Shown piece by piece: positions 33,676-44,585 of a DNA stretch of 64,000 nt. The first letter of the stretch is position 1. Every line of letters starts with the position of its first letter. The stretch is from Pseudomonas peli (GTDB lineage Bacteria; Pseudomonadota; Gammaproteobacteria; Pseudomonadales; Pseudomonadaceae). The position numbers and the translations under genes are program-made. The stretch covers positions 1,240,001 to 1,304,000 of the forward strand of contig NZ_FMTL01000001.1 of the NCBI RefSeq assembly GCF_900099645.1, written 5' to 3'. Under the pieces are notes generated by a model. It was not told the origin of the DNA. It saw only the letters and a list, made by a program, of their open reading frames with translations, and searched no databases.

Positions 33676-34719
33676 ATGTCATTGCAAGACCTATTGGGCA
33701 TTGAGCTACCGCTGATCCAGGCCCCCATGGCTGGCGTGCAGCTGCATGGTTTAGCCGCTGCCGTATCCAACGCCGGCGCGCTGGGTTCGCTGCCCTGCGC
33801 CATGCTTGATGCGGCCGGCCTGCGCAAGGAGCTGCAGGCGCTCAGTGAGAAAACGTACAGGCCCTATAACCTGAATTTCTTTTGCCACACCCCGCCAAAC
33901 ACCGACGACACACGCGAAGCCGCCTGGCGTGAGGCGCTGAGTCCGTACTACCGCGAGTTCGGCATTGATCGCGCGACGATTGCCAGCGGTCCCGGCCGCC
34001 TGCCGTTCAGTGCCGAGATGGCCGATCTGCTCGATGAATTCCGGCCGGCCGTGGTGAGCTTTCACTTCGGCCTGCCCTCGGCTGAACTGTTGGCGCACGT
34101 AAAAGCGTGCGGGGCCAAGGTGCTCAGCTCGGCGACTACGGTTGAAGAGGCGTTGTGGCTCGAAGCCAATGGCGCAGATGCGATCATCGCCCAGGGCCTG
34201 GAAGCCGGCGGCCATCGCGGCATGTTCCTTACCGATGAGCTGAGCAGCCAGCTCGGCACCTTCGCCCTGCTGCCGCAGATCGTCCAGGCAGTGCGCTTAC
34301 CGGTGATTGCCGCTGGCGGCATCGCCGATGCCCAAGGCGTGCGCGCGGCCATGGCGCTTGGCGCGGCCGGGGTGCAAATCGGCACCGCCTACCTGTGCTG
34401 TGATGAAGCCAGCACCAGCGCCATTCACCGCGCCGCCCTGAACAGCCCGGCAGCACAGCACACGGCCCTGACCAACCTGTTCAGCGGCCGCCCGGCGCGT
34501 GGCATCGTCAACCGGGTGATGCGCGAGTTGGGCCCAATCAGCCCGATGGCACCCGCCTTCCCACTGGCGACGCCAGCCATTGCGCCGTTGCGCAGCAAAG
34601 CTGAAAGCCTGGGCAGCGGTGATTTCTCTCCGCTCTGGGCGGGGCAGAATGTCAGCGGCTGCAAGAATATCGGCGCCGCTGAGCTAACCCGCGAGCTGGC
34701 GCAGGGTTTTGTCCAATAA
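33676..34719 (+). CDS. Nitronate monooxygenase family protein
   Basis: This 347-residue FMN-dependent TIM-barrel protein has IQAPMAGVQ at the N-terminus and GLEAGGHRG near residue 176 with the catalytic His. VIAAGGIADAQGVRAAMALGAAGVQIGTAYL near 212-240 binds the FMN phosphate. This matches class I nitronate monooxygenase (2-nitropropane dioxygenase family), which oxidises toxic alkyl nitronates such as propionate 3-nitronate. The ribosome binding site AGAG is modest and lies directly below a 39-base inverted repeat. The physiological substrate here is not certain. Confidence 0.85.
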   Translation: MSLQDLLGIELPLIQAPMAGVQLHGLAAAVSNAGALGSLPCAMLDAAGLRKELQALSEKTYRPYNLNFFCHTPPNTDDTREAAWREALSPYYREFGIDRATIASGPGRLPFSAEMADLLDEFRPAVVSFHFGLPSAELLAHVKACGAKVLSSATTVEEALWLEANGADAIIAQGLEAGGHRGMFLTDELSSQLGTFALLPQIVQAVRLPVIAAGGIADAQGVRAAMALGAAGVQIGTAYLCCDEASTSAIHRAALNSPAAQHTALTNLFSGRPARGIVNRVMRELGPISPMAPAFPLATPAIAPLRSKAESLGSGDFSPLWAGQNVSGCKNIGAAELTRELAQGFVQ

Positions 34720-34747
34720 GCACACCCTTTGCTGCAAAGCCCCGCCC

Positions 34748-34810
34748 GGGTGGATGACGTCTTTTCATCCACCTTGGCGATCTGCTGGATGGAGAAAGCG
34801 TCACCCACCC
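34748..34810. repeat. Nested inverted repeat in an intergenic region
   Basis: An outer pair, GGGTGGATGACG and CGTCACCCACCC (11 of 12 complementary), encloses an inner perfect nine-pair hairpin GGTGGATGA-cgtcttt-TCATCCACC. The CACCCACCCTAC motif reminds me of dispersed intergenic repeats common in Pseudomonas. I see only this copy in the window. It lies between the nitronate monooxygenase and acyl-CoA dehydrogenase genes and may also help terminate the former. Confidence 0.5.
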
Positions 34811-34916
34811 TACCCGACCGCTCCGGCCCAACGCCCCGTTATCACGCTTATTAATAGTGCTGGGAGCCGCACGTGCAGCTGCTTAGACTCGGCTCATCGC
34901 AACCGGAGGTACACCC

Positions 34917-36719
34917 ATGTCCGAGTCTCTGCTCAGTTCCCGCAACCTGGCCTTTGAGCTGTATGAAGTGCTGGACGCCGAAGGCCTGACCCAGCGTGAA
35001 CGTTTCGCTGAACACAGCCGCGAAACCTTTGACGCGGCCATCGACACCGCCCGCAGCATCGCGGAAAACCTGTTCGCCCCGCACAACCGCAAGAATGACG
35101 AACACGAGCCGGAGTACGTCGACGGCGCAGCGGTGCTGATCCCCGAAGTGAAACCGGCGGTGGATGCCTTCCTCGAGGCCGGCTTCCTCAACGCCACCCG
35201 CGAATTCGACGTCGGCGGCATGCAGCTGCCCAACCTGTTGTCGCAGGCCTGCTTCGCCCACTTCCAGTCGGCCAACGCGGCGACCACTTCGTACCCGTTC
35301 CTGACCATGGGCGCGGCCAACCTGATCGAGAACTTCGGCACGACCGAGCAGAAGCAGCGCTTTCTGCAGCCGATGATCGACGGCCGCTTCTTCGGCACCA
35401 TGGCCCTGACCGAACCGCATGCCGGCTCCTCGCTGTCGGACATCCGCACCCGCGCCGAACCAGCCGAAGACGGCACCTACCGGCTCAAGGGCAACAAGAT
35501 CTTTATCTCCGGTGGCGACCACCCACTGTCGGAAAACATCGTGCACATGGTGCTGGCCAAGCTGCCGGATGCCCCGGCGGGCGTTAAAGGCATCAGCCTG
35601 TTTATCGTGCCGAAGTTTCTGGTCAACGATGACGGCAGCCTGGGCAAGCGCAACGACGTGGTCCTGGCCGGGCTGTTCCACAAGATGGGCTGGCGCGGCA
35701 CCACCTCTACCGCGCTGAACTTTGGTGATAACGGCGACTGCGTCGGCTACCTGGTGGGCAAACCGCACCATGGCCTGAGCTACATGTTCCAGATGATGAA
35801 CGAGGCGCGTATCGGCGTCGGTATGGGTGCCGTGATGCTGGGTTACGCCGGTTACCTGTACTCGCTGGACTACGCCCGCCAGCGCCCGCAAGGCCGCTTG
35901 CCCGATGGCAAGGACCCGACCTCCAGCCAGGTGGCGATCATCGAGCACGCTGACGTGCGGCGCATGCTGCTGACGCAGAAAGCCTACGTGGAAGGTTCCT
36001 TCGACCTCGGTCTGTACGCCGCGCGGCTGTTCGACGACACCCTGACCCTGGAGACCGAGGAAGAACGGCGCATCGCCCTTGAGCTGCTCGACTTGCTCAC
36101 CCCGATCGTCAAATCCTGGCCGTCGGAGTTCTGCCTCAAAGCCAACGAGCTGGCCATCCAGATTCTCGGCGGTCACGGCTACACCCGCGATTACCCGGTG
36201 GAGCAGTACTACCGCGATAACCGCCTCAATCCGATCCATGAAGGCACCCACGGCATCCAGTCCCTCGACCTGCTCGGCCGCAAGGTCTCGATGAACGGCG
36301 GTGCAGCACTTAAGCAGCTGCTCAAGCTGATCCACGGCACCTGCCAACGCGCCGAAGCCCACGCCTCGCTGACCGCCCTGCGCCAGCCGCTGGAGCAACT
36401 GCTGGCACGCCTGCAAACCGTGACCCTGGCGCTGCTGGGTGACCTGATGAGCGGCAAGGTCAACGAAGGCCTGGCCAACTCGGCGCTGTACCTGAAGGTG
36501 TTCGGCCATACCGTGATCGGCTGGCGCTGGCTGGAACAGGCAATCCGCGCTGAGGAAGGCTTGGCGAAAGGCAATGCCAGCGATGTCGACTTCTACCAGG
36601 GCAAGCTGCAGGCCGCGCGTTACTTCCTGACCTGGGAAGTGCCGAGCTGCCACCACGACCTGGCGATTCTCGAAGCCCGCGACGACACCTGCCTGGGCAT
36701 GCAGGACGCCTGGTTCTGA
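34917..36719 (+). CDS. Acyl-CoA dehydrogenase (C-terminal extended, PA5020 type)
   Basis: This 600-residue flavoprotein belongs to the longer acyl-CoA dehydrogenase branch with an extra C-terminal domain. FGTMALTEPHAGSSLSDIRTRA near residue 160 and GNKIFISGGDH near 192 bind FAD and substrate. RIGVGMGAVMLGYAGYLYSLDYARQR near 297 and the ILGGHGYTRDYPVEQYYRDNR segment near 417 carry the catalytic-base neighbourhood. CGGAGG lies upstream of ATG 34917. Its position before the NhaP-type antiporter and MscK matches PA5020. It probably acts in beta-oxidation of a long or unusual acyl-CoA. It ends in a strong terminator. Confidence 0.88.
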   Translation: MSESLLSSRNLAFELYEVLDAEGLTQRERFAEHSRETFDAAIDTARSIAENLFAPHNRKNDEHEPEYVDGAAVLIPEVKPAVDAFLEAGFLNATREFDVGGMQLPNLLSQACFAHFQSANAATTSYPFLTMGAANLIENFGTTEQKQRFLQPMIDGRFFGTMALTEPHAGSSLSDIRTRAEPAEDGTYRLKGNKIFISGGDHPLSENIVHMVLAKLPDAPAGVKGISLFIVPKFLVNDDGSLGKRNDVVLAGLFHKMGWRGTTSTALNFGDNGDCVGYLVGKPHHGLSYMFQMMNEARIGVGMGAVMLGYAGYLYSLDYARQRPQGRLPDGKDPTSSQVAIIEHADVRRMLLTQKAYVEGSFDLGLYAARLFDDTLTLETEEERRIALELLDLLTPIVKSWPSEFCLKANELAIQILGGHGYTRDYPVEQYYRDNRLNPIHEGTHGIQSLDLLGRKVSMNGGAALKQLLKLIHGTCQRAEAHASLTALRQPLEQLLARLQTVTLALLGDLMSGKVNEGLANSALYLKVFGHTVIGWRWLEQAIRAEEGLAKGNASDVDFYQGKLQAARYFLTWEVPSCHHDLAILEARDDTCLGMQDAWF

Positions 36720-36745
36720 ATCAAGCGAAACGCTGTTGAAGCTGA

Positions 36746-36774
36746 CGCCCCGCTGAACACGGGGCGTTTTTTTT
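36746..36774 (+). terminator. Rho-independent terminator after the acyl-CoA dehydrogenase gene
   Basis: CGCCCC-gctgaacac-GGGGCG forms a six-pair GC stem followed by eight T residues, 27 bases after the stop codon. Confidence 0.92.
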
Positions 36775-36859
36775 GAGCGCAGCTTAAAGGCAGCGGTTAG
36801 AATCTCTGGCACGCGCCATGCATAGTGGCACGCTCACCAACCCGCACGGAGTACGCGCC

Positions 36860-38605
36860 TTGGATGCCAGCACCATCAACAACCTGTTTTTGATCGGTGG
36901 CTTACTGGTAGCAATGAGCATTCTGGTGAGCGCATTCGGCTCACGCTTCGGCATCCCCATTCTGGTGATCTTTCTCGGCGTCGGCATGCTCGCCGGCACC
37001 GATGGCCCTGGCGGTATTGTCTTCAACAATTACTCCACCGCTTACCTGGTCGGCAACCTGGCGCTGGCGATCATTCTGCTCGATGGCGGCATGCGCACGC
37101 GAGTCTCCAGCTTTCGCGTGGCCTTGTGGCCGTCTCTCTCCCTGGCCACCGCCGGCGTACTGATCACTGCCGGGCTGACCGGAGTAGCCGCAGCCTGGCT
37201 GTTCAACCTGAGCCTGCTAGAGGGTCTGCTGATCGGCGCCATCGTCGGCTCCACGGATGCTGCAGCGGTATTCAGCCTGCTCGGCGGGCGCGGCCTCAAT
37301 GAGCGGGTCAGCGCCACTTTGGAGATCGAATCCGGCAGCAACGATCCAATGGCGGTGTTTCTCACCGTCACCCTGATCGAGATGCTTGCCAGCGGCGAAT
37401 CCGGCTTTAGCTGGATCTTCGTCGTGCACCTGCTCGAGCAATTCGGCATCGGCGGCCTGCTCGGCCTCGGTGGCGGCTGGCTGCTGCTGCAGGTGGTCAA
37501 CCGCATCAGCCTGGCCAACGGTCTTTATCCGTTGCTGGTGGTCAGCGGGGGGATCATGATCTTCGCCATCACCACCGCCGTCGGTGGCAGCGGTATCCTC
37601 GCCATCTACCTGTGCGGCCTGCTGCTTGGCAACCGGCCAATCCGCTCGCGCCACGGCATTTTGCATATGCTCGATGGCCTGACCTGGTTGGCACAGATCG
37701 CGATGTTTCTGGTCCTCGGCCTGCTGGTCACGCCACACGAACTGCTGCCGATCATCTTGCCGGCCCTCGGCTTGGCGTTGTGGATGATTCTGTTCGCCAG
37801 GCCGCTTTCAGTGTTTATCGGCCTGTTGCCGTTTCGCGCCTTCCACGACCGCGAGAAAGCCTTTATCGCCTGGGTGGGCCTGCGCGGTGCGGTGCCTATC
37901 ATTCTCGCGGTATTCCCACTGATGGCCGGCTTGCCGAATGCCCAACTGTTCTTCAACGTGGCGTTCTTTATCGTCTTGGTGTCGCTGGTACTGCAGGGCA
38001 CCAGCCTGCCATTTGCCGCCAAGTTGTTGCGCGTCACCGTCCCACCAGAGCCCGCACCGGTATCGCGCGCCGGCCTGGAAGTGCACCCAACCAGCCAGTG
38101 GGAGCTGTTTATCTACCGCCTCGGTGCGGAAAAATGGTGCATCGGCGCGCCGTTGCGTGAACTGAAGATGCCCGAAGGCACGCGTATCGCCGCGCTGTTC
38201 CGTGGCAAGGAGCTGCTGCACCCATCAGGCAGCACGACTCTGGATGCCGGCGATCTGCTCTGCGTGGTTGGCCACGAACACGACTTACCCGGCCTAGGCA
38301 AGCTGTTCAGCCAGGCGCCCACCCGTGGCCAGGATCTGCGTTTCTTCGGTGATTTCGTACTGGAAGGCGATGCCGAGCTGGCCGCCATCGCCGCACTCTA
38401 CGGCCTGCAACTGGAAGGCGCAGAAGGCCAGCTACATCTGGGCCGCTTTATCGCCCACAAGATTGGCGGCTCGCCGGTAATCGGCGACCAGGTGGAATGG
38501 CAAGGCCTGACCTGGACAGTGGCCGCCATGGAAGGGAACAAGATCCGCAAGGTAGGCGTCAGATTCCCCGAAGGCAGTCGCCCAGTCCCTGGGCTCTTCC
38601 TTTAA
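36860..38605 (+). CDS. CPA1-family K+(Na+)/H+ antiporter (NhaP2/CvrA type)
   Basis: This 581-residue inner-membrane protein has about 12-13 transmembrane helices in its first 390 residues, including the conserved [16 protein letters not shown] and [14 protein letters not shown] segments with the transport Asp residues. A cytoplasmic TrkA_C-like domain and a C-terminal CorC_HlyC-like segment follow. It exchanges K+ or Na+ for protons and likely helps cell-volume and pH control. I choose TTG 36860 because GGAG lies 8 bases upstream and the sequence then starts with the family-typical (M)[16 protein letters not shown] 36818 would add 14 polar residues and has no such site. It precedes the MscK-type channel, a sensible osmotic pairing. 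Confidence 0.87.
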   Translation: MDASTINNLFLIGGLLVAMSILVSAFGSRFGIPILVIFLGVGMLAGTDGPGGIVFNNYSTAYLVGNLALAIILLDGGMRTRVSSFRVALWPSLSLATAGVLITAGLTGVAAAWLFNLSLLEGLLIGAIVGSTDAAAVFSLLGGRGLNERVSATLEIESGSNDPMAVFLTVTLIEMLASGESGFSWIFVVHLLEQFGIGGLLGLGGGWLLLQVVNRISLANGLYPLLVVSGGIMIFAITTAVGGSGILAIYLCGLLLGNRPIRSRHGILHMLDGLTWLAQIAMFLVLGLLVTPHELLPIILPALGLALWMILFARPLSVFIGLLPFRAFHDREKAFIAWVGLRGAVPIILAVFPLMAGLPNAQLFFNVAFFIVLVSLVLQGTSLPFAAKLLRVTVPPEPAPVSRAGLEVHPTSQWELFIYRLGAEKWCIGAPLRELKMPEGTRIAALFRGKELLHPSGSTTLDAGDLLCVVGHEHDLPGLGKLFSQAPTRGQDLRFFGDFVLEGDAELAAIAALYGLQLEGAEGQLHLGRFIAHKIGGSPVIGDQVEWQGLTWTVAAMEGNKIRKVGVRFPEGSRPVPGLFL

Positions 38606-38749
38606 ACGCCGGGTTACGCGCCAGCGCTGTTGCGTTAAAAAGCGCAGCACAAGAGCGTAATCTAGCGCCCAAGAGCCGTTATATGCGGCACAGGCGCTTA
38701 GCCAGGCGCCTGTTAAACTCAGCCTCTTTTCGAGCCAACGATCGTCACT

Positions 38750-41700
38750 ATGCCCTCTCTTCGCACTTATCTTGCCGTCGCACTGCTCGGGCTGTGCCTG
38801 AGCGCCCCGCTGCTCCAGGCCGCCGAGCCACCTAGCCGGGCTGACGTACAAAGCAGCCTGGACAACCTGGCCGACCGCAAGCTGCCGGAAGCCGAGCAGC
38901 TGGCCGTCAAGCAGACCCTGGAGAAAACCCTGGCGCTGCTGGATGAAAAAGCCGACAGCGAGCAGCGCCGCGCCGACCTCGAGAAACAGCTGCAGCAAGC
39001 CCCACGTCTGATTGGCGAGGCGCAGCGCGATTACGAGCGACTGAAAAACAGCACGCCCACCCAGGTCAATCTGCGCTACGGCAAAAGCACACTGCCGCAG
39101 CTCGAACAATTGCTCGCCGATCGCAACGCACAACTCAACGAGTGGCAGAAGCAGATCATCGAGGCCAATAGCCTGGTGATCACCGCGCAGACTCGCCCGG
39201 AACGCGCCCAGGCAGAAATCAGCGGCAACCAGACCCGCAGCCAGGAAATCAACAGCATTCTGAAAAGCGGCCGCGATGCCAGCAAACCGCTGAGCAACGA
39301 GCGGCGTAACCAGCTGAATGCCGAACTGGCCAAGCTTGATGCGCAAACGCAGCTGCGCCGCCAGGAACTGGCCGGCAACAGCCTGCTGCAGGACCTCGGT
39401 AACAGCCGCCGCAGCCTGCTGGAAGAGCGCATAAAACGCCTCGAACAGGAACTGCTCGACCTGCAGAACCTGATCAATGAAAAGCGCCGCGACGTCTCCG
39501 AACAAACCCTCGCCGAACAGTCACGTGAGGTCGAAAAGGCCGGCACCGACAGCCTGCTGGCACAGGAAAGCGCAATCAACCTGAAGCTCTCCGATTACCT
39601 GCTGCGCGCCACCGATCGGCTCAATGAACTGACCCGCCTGAATCTGCAGACCAAACAGCAACTCGACAGCCTGAGCCAGAGCGACCAGGCCCTGGAAGAG
39701 CAGATCAGCGTGCTGCAAGGCAGCCTGCTGCTCTCGCGCATCCTCTATAAGCAGCAGCAAGCCCTGCCGACGCTGAAGATCGACAGCAACCTGCCCGACC
39801 AGATCGCCGACCTGCGCCTGTACCAGTTCGAGCTCAACCAACAGCGCGAAGCCATCAACAACCCCAGCGTGTATGTCGACAACTTGCTCAGCGCCCAGCC
39901 TAACGAGGCCGACAACCAGGCCCTGCGCACCGACCTGCTGGCCATCGCCGATACCCGCCGCGAGCTGATCGACCGTCTTAACCGTGAGCTGAACGCCCTG
40001 CTCAACGAGTCGATCACCCTGCAGCTGAATCAGAAGCAGCTGAAAACCACAGCAGAAACTCTGCGCGCCACCCTCGACGAGCAGATGTTCTGGATCCCCA
40101 GCAACAAACCGCTGGATCTGGAGTGGATCAAGTCCGTGCCGCGCCTGCTCGAACGGCAGATTGCTGAACTGCCCTGGGGCTCCAACCTGCGCCAGCTGGG
40201 TGCAGGCCTGACCGAACGGCCGCTGCTGTTTCTACCGTTGCTGCTGCTGATTGGCGTGCTGCTGTGGCGCCGCGGCTACCTGTACCGCAAGCTCGCCGAG
40301 CTGCATCAGGACATCGGCCACTTCAAACGCGACAGCCAATTGCACACGCCGATGGCGATCATGCTCAACGTATTGCTGGCCCTGCCCGGCACGCTGTTTC
40401 TGGCGCTGTGCGGCTTCGCCCTGCAAATGGATGCCCGCGGACAGAACGCCAACCTGGGTGAGGCGCTGTTCCAGATGGCCCAAGCCTGGCTGGTGTTCTA
40501 CACCCTGTACCGCATCCTCGCCGATGGTGGCGTGGCCGAGCTGCACTTCCGCTGGGGCCGCTCACAGGTGGCGTTCCTGCATCGCCAGGTACGCCGTCTG
40601 GGTCTGGTGGTCATGGCCATGGTCGCCGTGGTCACGGTGGCCAAGCACCAACCGGCCGGCCTGGGCGATGACGTGATCGGCCTGACCGTGGTGCTGACCT
40701 GCTACGCACTGATGGTCTGGCTGCTGCACAAACTGCTACTCACCGGCCCGGCCCGCGAGCATGCCTCAGCCTTCCGCATGCTGATCGGCATCGGCTTAAG
40801 CCTGCTGCCATTGGCGCTGATCATCGCGGTCGGCCTCGGCTACTACTACACCGCACTGAAACTCAGTGACCGCCTGATCAACACCCTGTATCTGCTGGTG
40901 ATCTGGCTGGTCATCGAGGCCACCTTCGTGCGCGGCCTGGGCGTGGCAGCACGTCGCCTGGCGTACCAGCGCGCCACGGCCAAACGCCAGGCACAGAGCA
41001 AGGACAGCGGCGAAGGCACGGAAACCGTGGTCGAGGAGCCGACCCTGGATATCGAACAGGTCAACCAGCAGTCGCTGCGCCTGATTCGCCTGGCCCTGCT
41101 CGGCACCTTTATCGCGGGCCTGTACTGGGTCTGGGCGGACCTGATCTCGGTGTTTGCCTACCTCGACAACATCGCCCTCTACCAATACAGCAGCGGCAGC
41201 GGTGATGCCGCCACCCTGGTGCCGATCAGCCTCAGTGATGTGCTCGGCGCCTTGGTAATCGTCGGTATCACCATCGCCCTGGGCCGCAACCTACCCGGCC
41301 TGCTCGAAGTGCTGGTGCTGTCCAGGCTGAACCTGGCCCAGGGCAGCGCCTACGCCACCACCACCCTGCTGTCCTACCTGATCGTAGCCATCGGCTTTGT
41401 TACCACCCTGTCGACCCTCGGCGTCAGCTGGGACAAATTGCAGTGGCTGGTCGCCGCCCTGTCGGTAGGCCTGGGCTTTGGCTTGCAGGAAATCTTCGCC
41501 AACTTTATTTCCGGCCTGATCATCCTGTTCGAACGTCCGGTGCGCATCGGCGACGTGGTGACCATCGGCAACCTGTCCGGCACCGTGAGCAAAATCCGCA
41601 TCCGCGCCACCACCATCACCGATTTCGACCGCAAAGAAATCATCGTGCCGAACAAGACCTTCGTCACCGACCAGCTGATCAACTGGTCGCTCAACGACAC

Positions 41701-42109
41701 AGTTACCCGGGTGATCATCAAGGTCGGCGTAGCCTACGAAACTGACCTGCCACTGGCGCGTAAGCTGATGATGCAGGCCGCAGAGGAAAACCCGCGGGTA
41801 CTGCGCGATCCAGCGCCGCTGCTGTTCTTCCTGACCATTAGCGCCAGCACCTTCGACTACGAGCTGCGCTTCCATGTGCGCGAGCTGGGCGACCGCAACG
41901 CCGCCACCGATGAAATCCTCACGCGTATCGCCCTGAGCTTCCGTGAGCACAACGTGGAAATGGCCTTCAACCAGGTCGAGGTGATGATCAAGAACCTGCA
42001 CGGCCAGGAACTCAACCTGACCACCGGACAAATGGTGGCCGCCACGGCGGCCGCCGATGCGCAGCAGGGACAATTACCACCACCGACACCTGCAATCGAC
42101 CCGCAGTAG
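38750..42109 (+). CDS. mscK: Large mechanosensitive channel of the MscK (KefA) type
   Basis: This 1119-residue protein has a signal peptide cleaved near LQAAEP (residue 25) and a long periplasmic coiled-coil MscS_porin region (about 30-470) rich in Gln, Leu and Arg. A multi-helix MscS_TM region (about 485-750) and a C-terminal MscS core with the pore helix (LSVGLGFGLQEIFANFISGLIILFERP near 905-930) follow, and then the beta domain (GTVSKIRIRATTITDFDRKEIIVPNK). It opens under membrane tension to release solutes during hypo-osmotic shock; K+ dependence is known for the E. coli protein only. Order and size match PA5022. Confidence 0.9.
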   Translation: MPSLRTYLAVALLGLCLSAPLLQAAEPPSRADVQSSLDNLADRKLPEAEQLAVKQTLEKTLALLDEKADSEQRRADLEKQLQQAPRLIGEAQRDYERLKNSTPTQVNLRYGKSTLPQLEQLLADRNAQLNEWQKQIIEANSLVITAQTRPERAQAEISGNQTRSQEINSILKSGRDASKPLSNERRNQLNAELAKLDAQTQLRRQELAGNSLLQDLGNSRRSLLEERIKRLEQELLDLQNLINEKRRDVSEQTLAEQSREVEKAGTDSLLAQESAINLKLSDYLLRATDRLNELTRLNLQTKQQLDSLSQSDQALEEQISVLQGSLLLSRILYKQQQALPTLKIDSNLPDQIADLRLYQFELNQQREAINNPSVYVDNLLSAQPNEADNQALRTDLLAIADTRRELIDRLNRELNALLNESITLQLNQKQLKTTAETLRATLDEQMFWIPSNKPLDLEWIKSVPRLLERQIAELPWGSNLRQLGAGLTERPLLFLPLLLLIGVLLWRRGYLYRKLAELHQDIGHFKRDSQLHTPMAIMLNVLLALPGTLFLALCGFALQMDARGQNANLGEALFQMAQAWLVFYTLYRILADGGVAELHFRWGRSQVAFLHRQVRRLGLVVMAMVAVVTVAKHQPAGLGDDVIGLTVVLTCYALMVWLLHKLLLTGPAREHASAFRMLIGIGLSLLPLALIIAVGLGYYYTALKLSDRLINTLYLLVIWLVIEATFVRGLGVAARRLAYQRATAKRQAQSKDSGEGTETVVEEPTLDIEQVNQQSLRLIRLALLGTFIAGLYWVWADLISVFAYLDNIALYQYSSGSGDAATLVPISLSDVLGALVIVGITIALGRNLPGLLEVLVLSRLNLAQGSAYATTTLLSYLIVAIGFVTTLSTLGVSWDKLQWLVAALSVGLGFGLQEIFANFISGLIILFERPVRIGDVVTIGNLSGTVSKIRIRATTITDFDRKEIIVPNKTFVTDQLINWSLNDTVTRVIIKVGVAYETDLPLARKLMMQAAEENPRVLRDPAPLLFFLTISASTFDYELRFHVRELGDRNAATDEILTRIALSFREHNVEMAFNQVEVMIKNLHGQELNLTTGQMVAATAAADAQQGQLPPPTPAIDPQ

Positions 42110-43652
<1,543 letters not shown>

Positions 43653-43657
<5 letters not shown>

Positions 43658-44348
43658 CCCCCAACATCCATTCCAACCCCATGGCTACATGCAGCTCAGT
43701 GCTGTCGAGCAGCGGCAGTGAGGCGTCCAGGCCATCGAGCAGCAAACCGATCTCGGTGCAGCCGAGGATGGCCACCTCGGCGCCCTGGGTTTGCAGCGTG
43801 CGCAAGCAGTCCAGATAGAACGCCCGCGCCTGCGGCAGAAACTGGCCCTGGCACAGCTCGGCAAAGATCACCCGGTCGATTTCCGTCATCTGCGCCGCGT
43901 CCGGCGTAATCACCTCAATCGCAAAGCGCTGGGCCAGACGCTGGCGGTAGAAGTCCTCCTGCATGGTAAAACGCGTGCCGAGCAAAGCCGCGCGGCGCAC
44001 ACCCTGGCGCTGCAGCGCCTGGCCAACCGCATCACCAATATGCAGCAGAGGTATCTGCACCGCCGCCTCAATGGCCGGCGCCACCTTGTGCATGGTGTTA
44101 GTGGCCAACAGCAGGGCCGTGGCTCCAGCCGGCTCAAGGCCCTGAGCCGCCTGCGCCAGCATCTGCCCAGCCGCCTGCCAGTCGCCACACCGCTGCAGCT
44201 CGGCGATCTCGGCAAAGTCCACTGAATGCAGCAGCAAGGGCGCCGAATGCAAACCACCGAGGCGCTCACGCACGCCCTGGTTGAGCAAACGGTAATAGCT
44301 GGCCGTCGACTCCCAACTCATGCCACCCAGAATGCCTAACTGCCGCAT
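43653..44348 (-). CDS. Aspartate/glutamate racemase family protein
   Basis: This 231-residue cofactor-independent racemase has LGILGGMSWESTASYY at the start, ALLLATNTMHKVA near residue 80 with the first catalytic Thr-Asn environment, and VAILGCTEIGLLL near 190 with the second catalytic Cys. The first Cys of the pair is replaced by Thr in NTMH, as in many YgeA-like amino acid racemases. AGGAGGTGAT directly precedes ATG 44348, a near-ideal ribosome binding site that decides the start. Substrate may be Asp, Glu or a broader set. Confidence 0.85.
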
Positions 44349-44436
44349 ATCACCTCCTGCTCGATAAAGCCTTGAGCCTAATCCGCCACCGCTCCAGCGC
44401 ACAGGCACAGTGCGCGGCAGAGCGGTCGGTACAGCC

Positions 44437-44494
44437 TTATCTATTAAATCGAAAAGGCATATAAACCTTTCCAAACATTCTTAGACTCTCTAAG
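44437..44494 (+). promoter_or_regulatory. Candidate promoter and palindrome upstream of the SLC13 gene
   Basis: TATAAA at 44460-44465 could be a -10 box, with a weak TTATCT -35 at 44437-44442 (17-base spacing). CTTAGA-CTC-TCTAAG at 44480-44494 is a perfect palindrome just after the expected transcription start, a possible operator. The rest of the 237-base gap shows nothing else I can name. Confidence 0.3.
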
Positions 44495-44585
44495 CAGCAA
44501 CCCTTATCTTCTCCGCCTTGCGTGGCCGCCCCGTCTGGATTGGCGTGCCCGATACCTCACACGAGATTCAACGCTAAGGATGTTC

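Noticed and set aside
34851..36812. A 653-codon open frame on the minus strand opposite the acyl-CoA dehydrogenase gene
   Set aside because: It mirrors the real gene and crosses a strong terminator; the protein has no recognisable fold, and the plus-strand frame has family motifs and a ribosome binding site.
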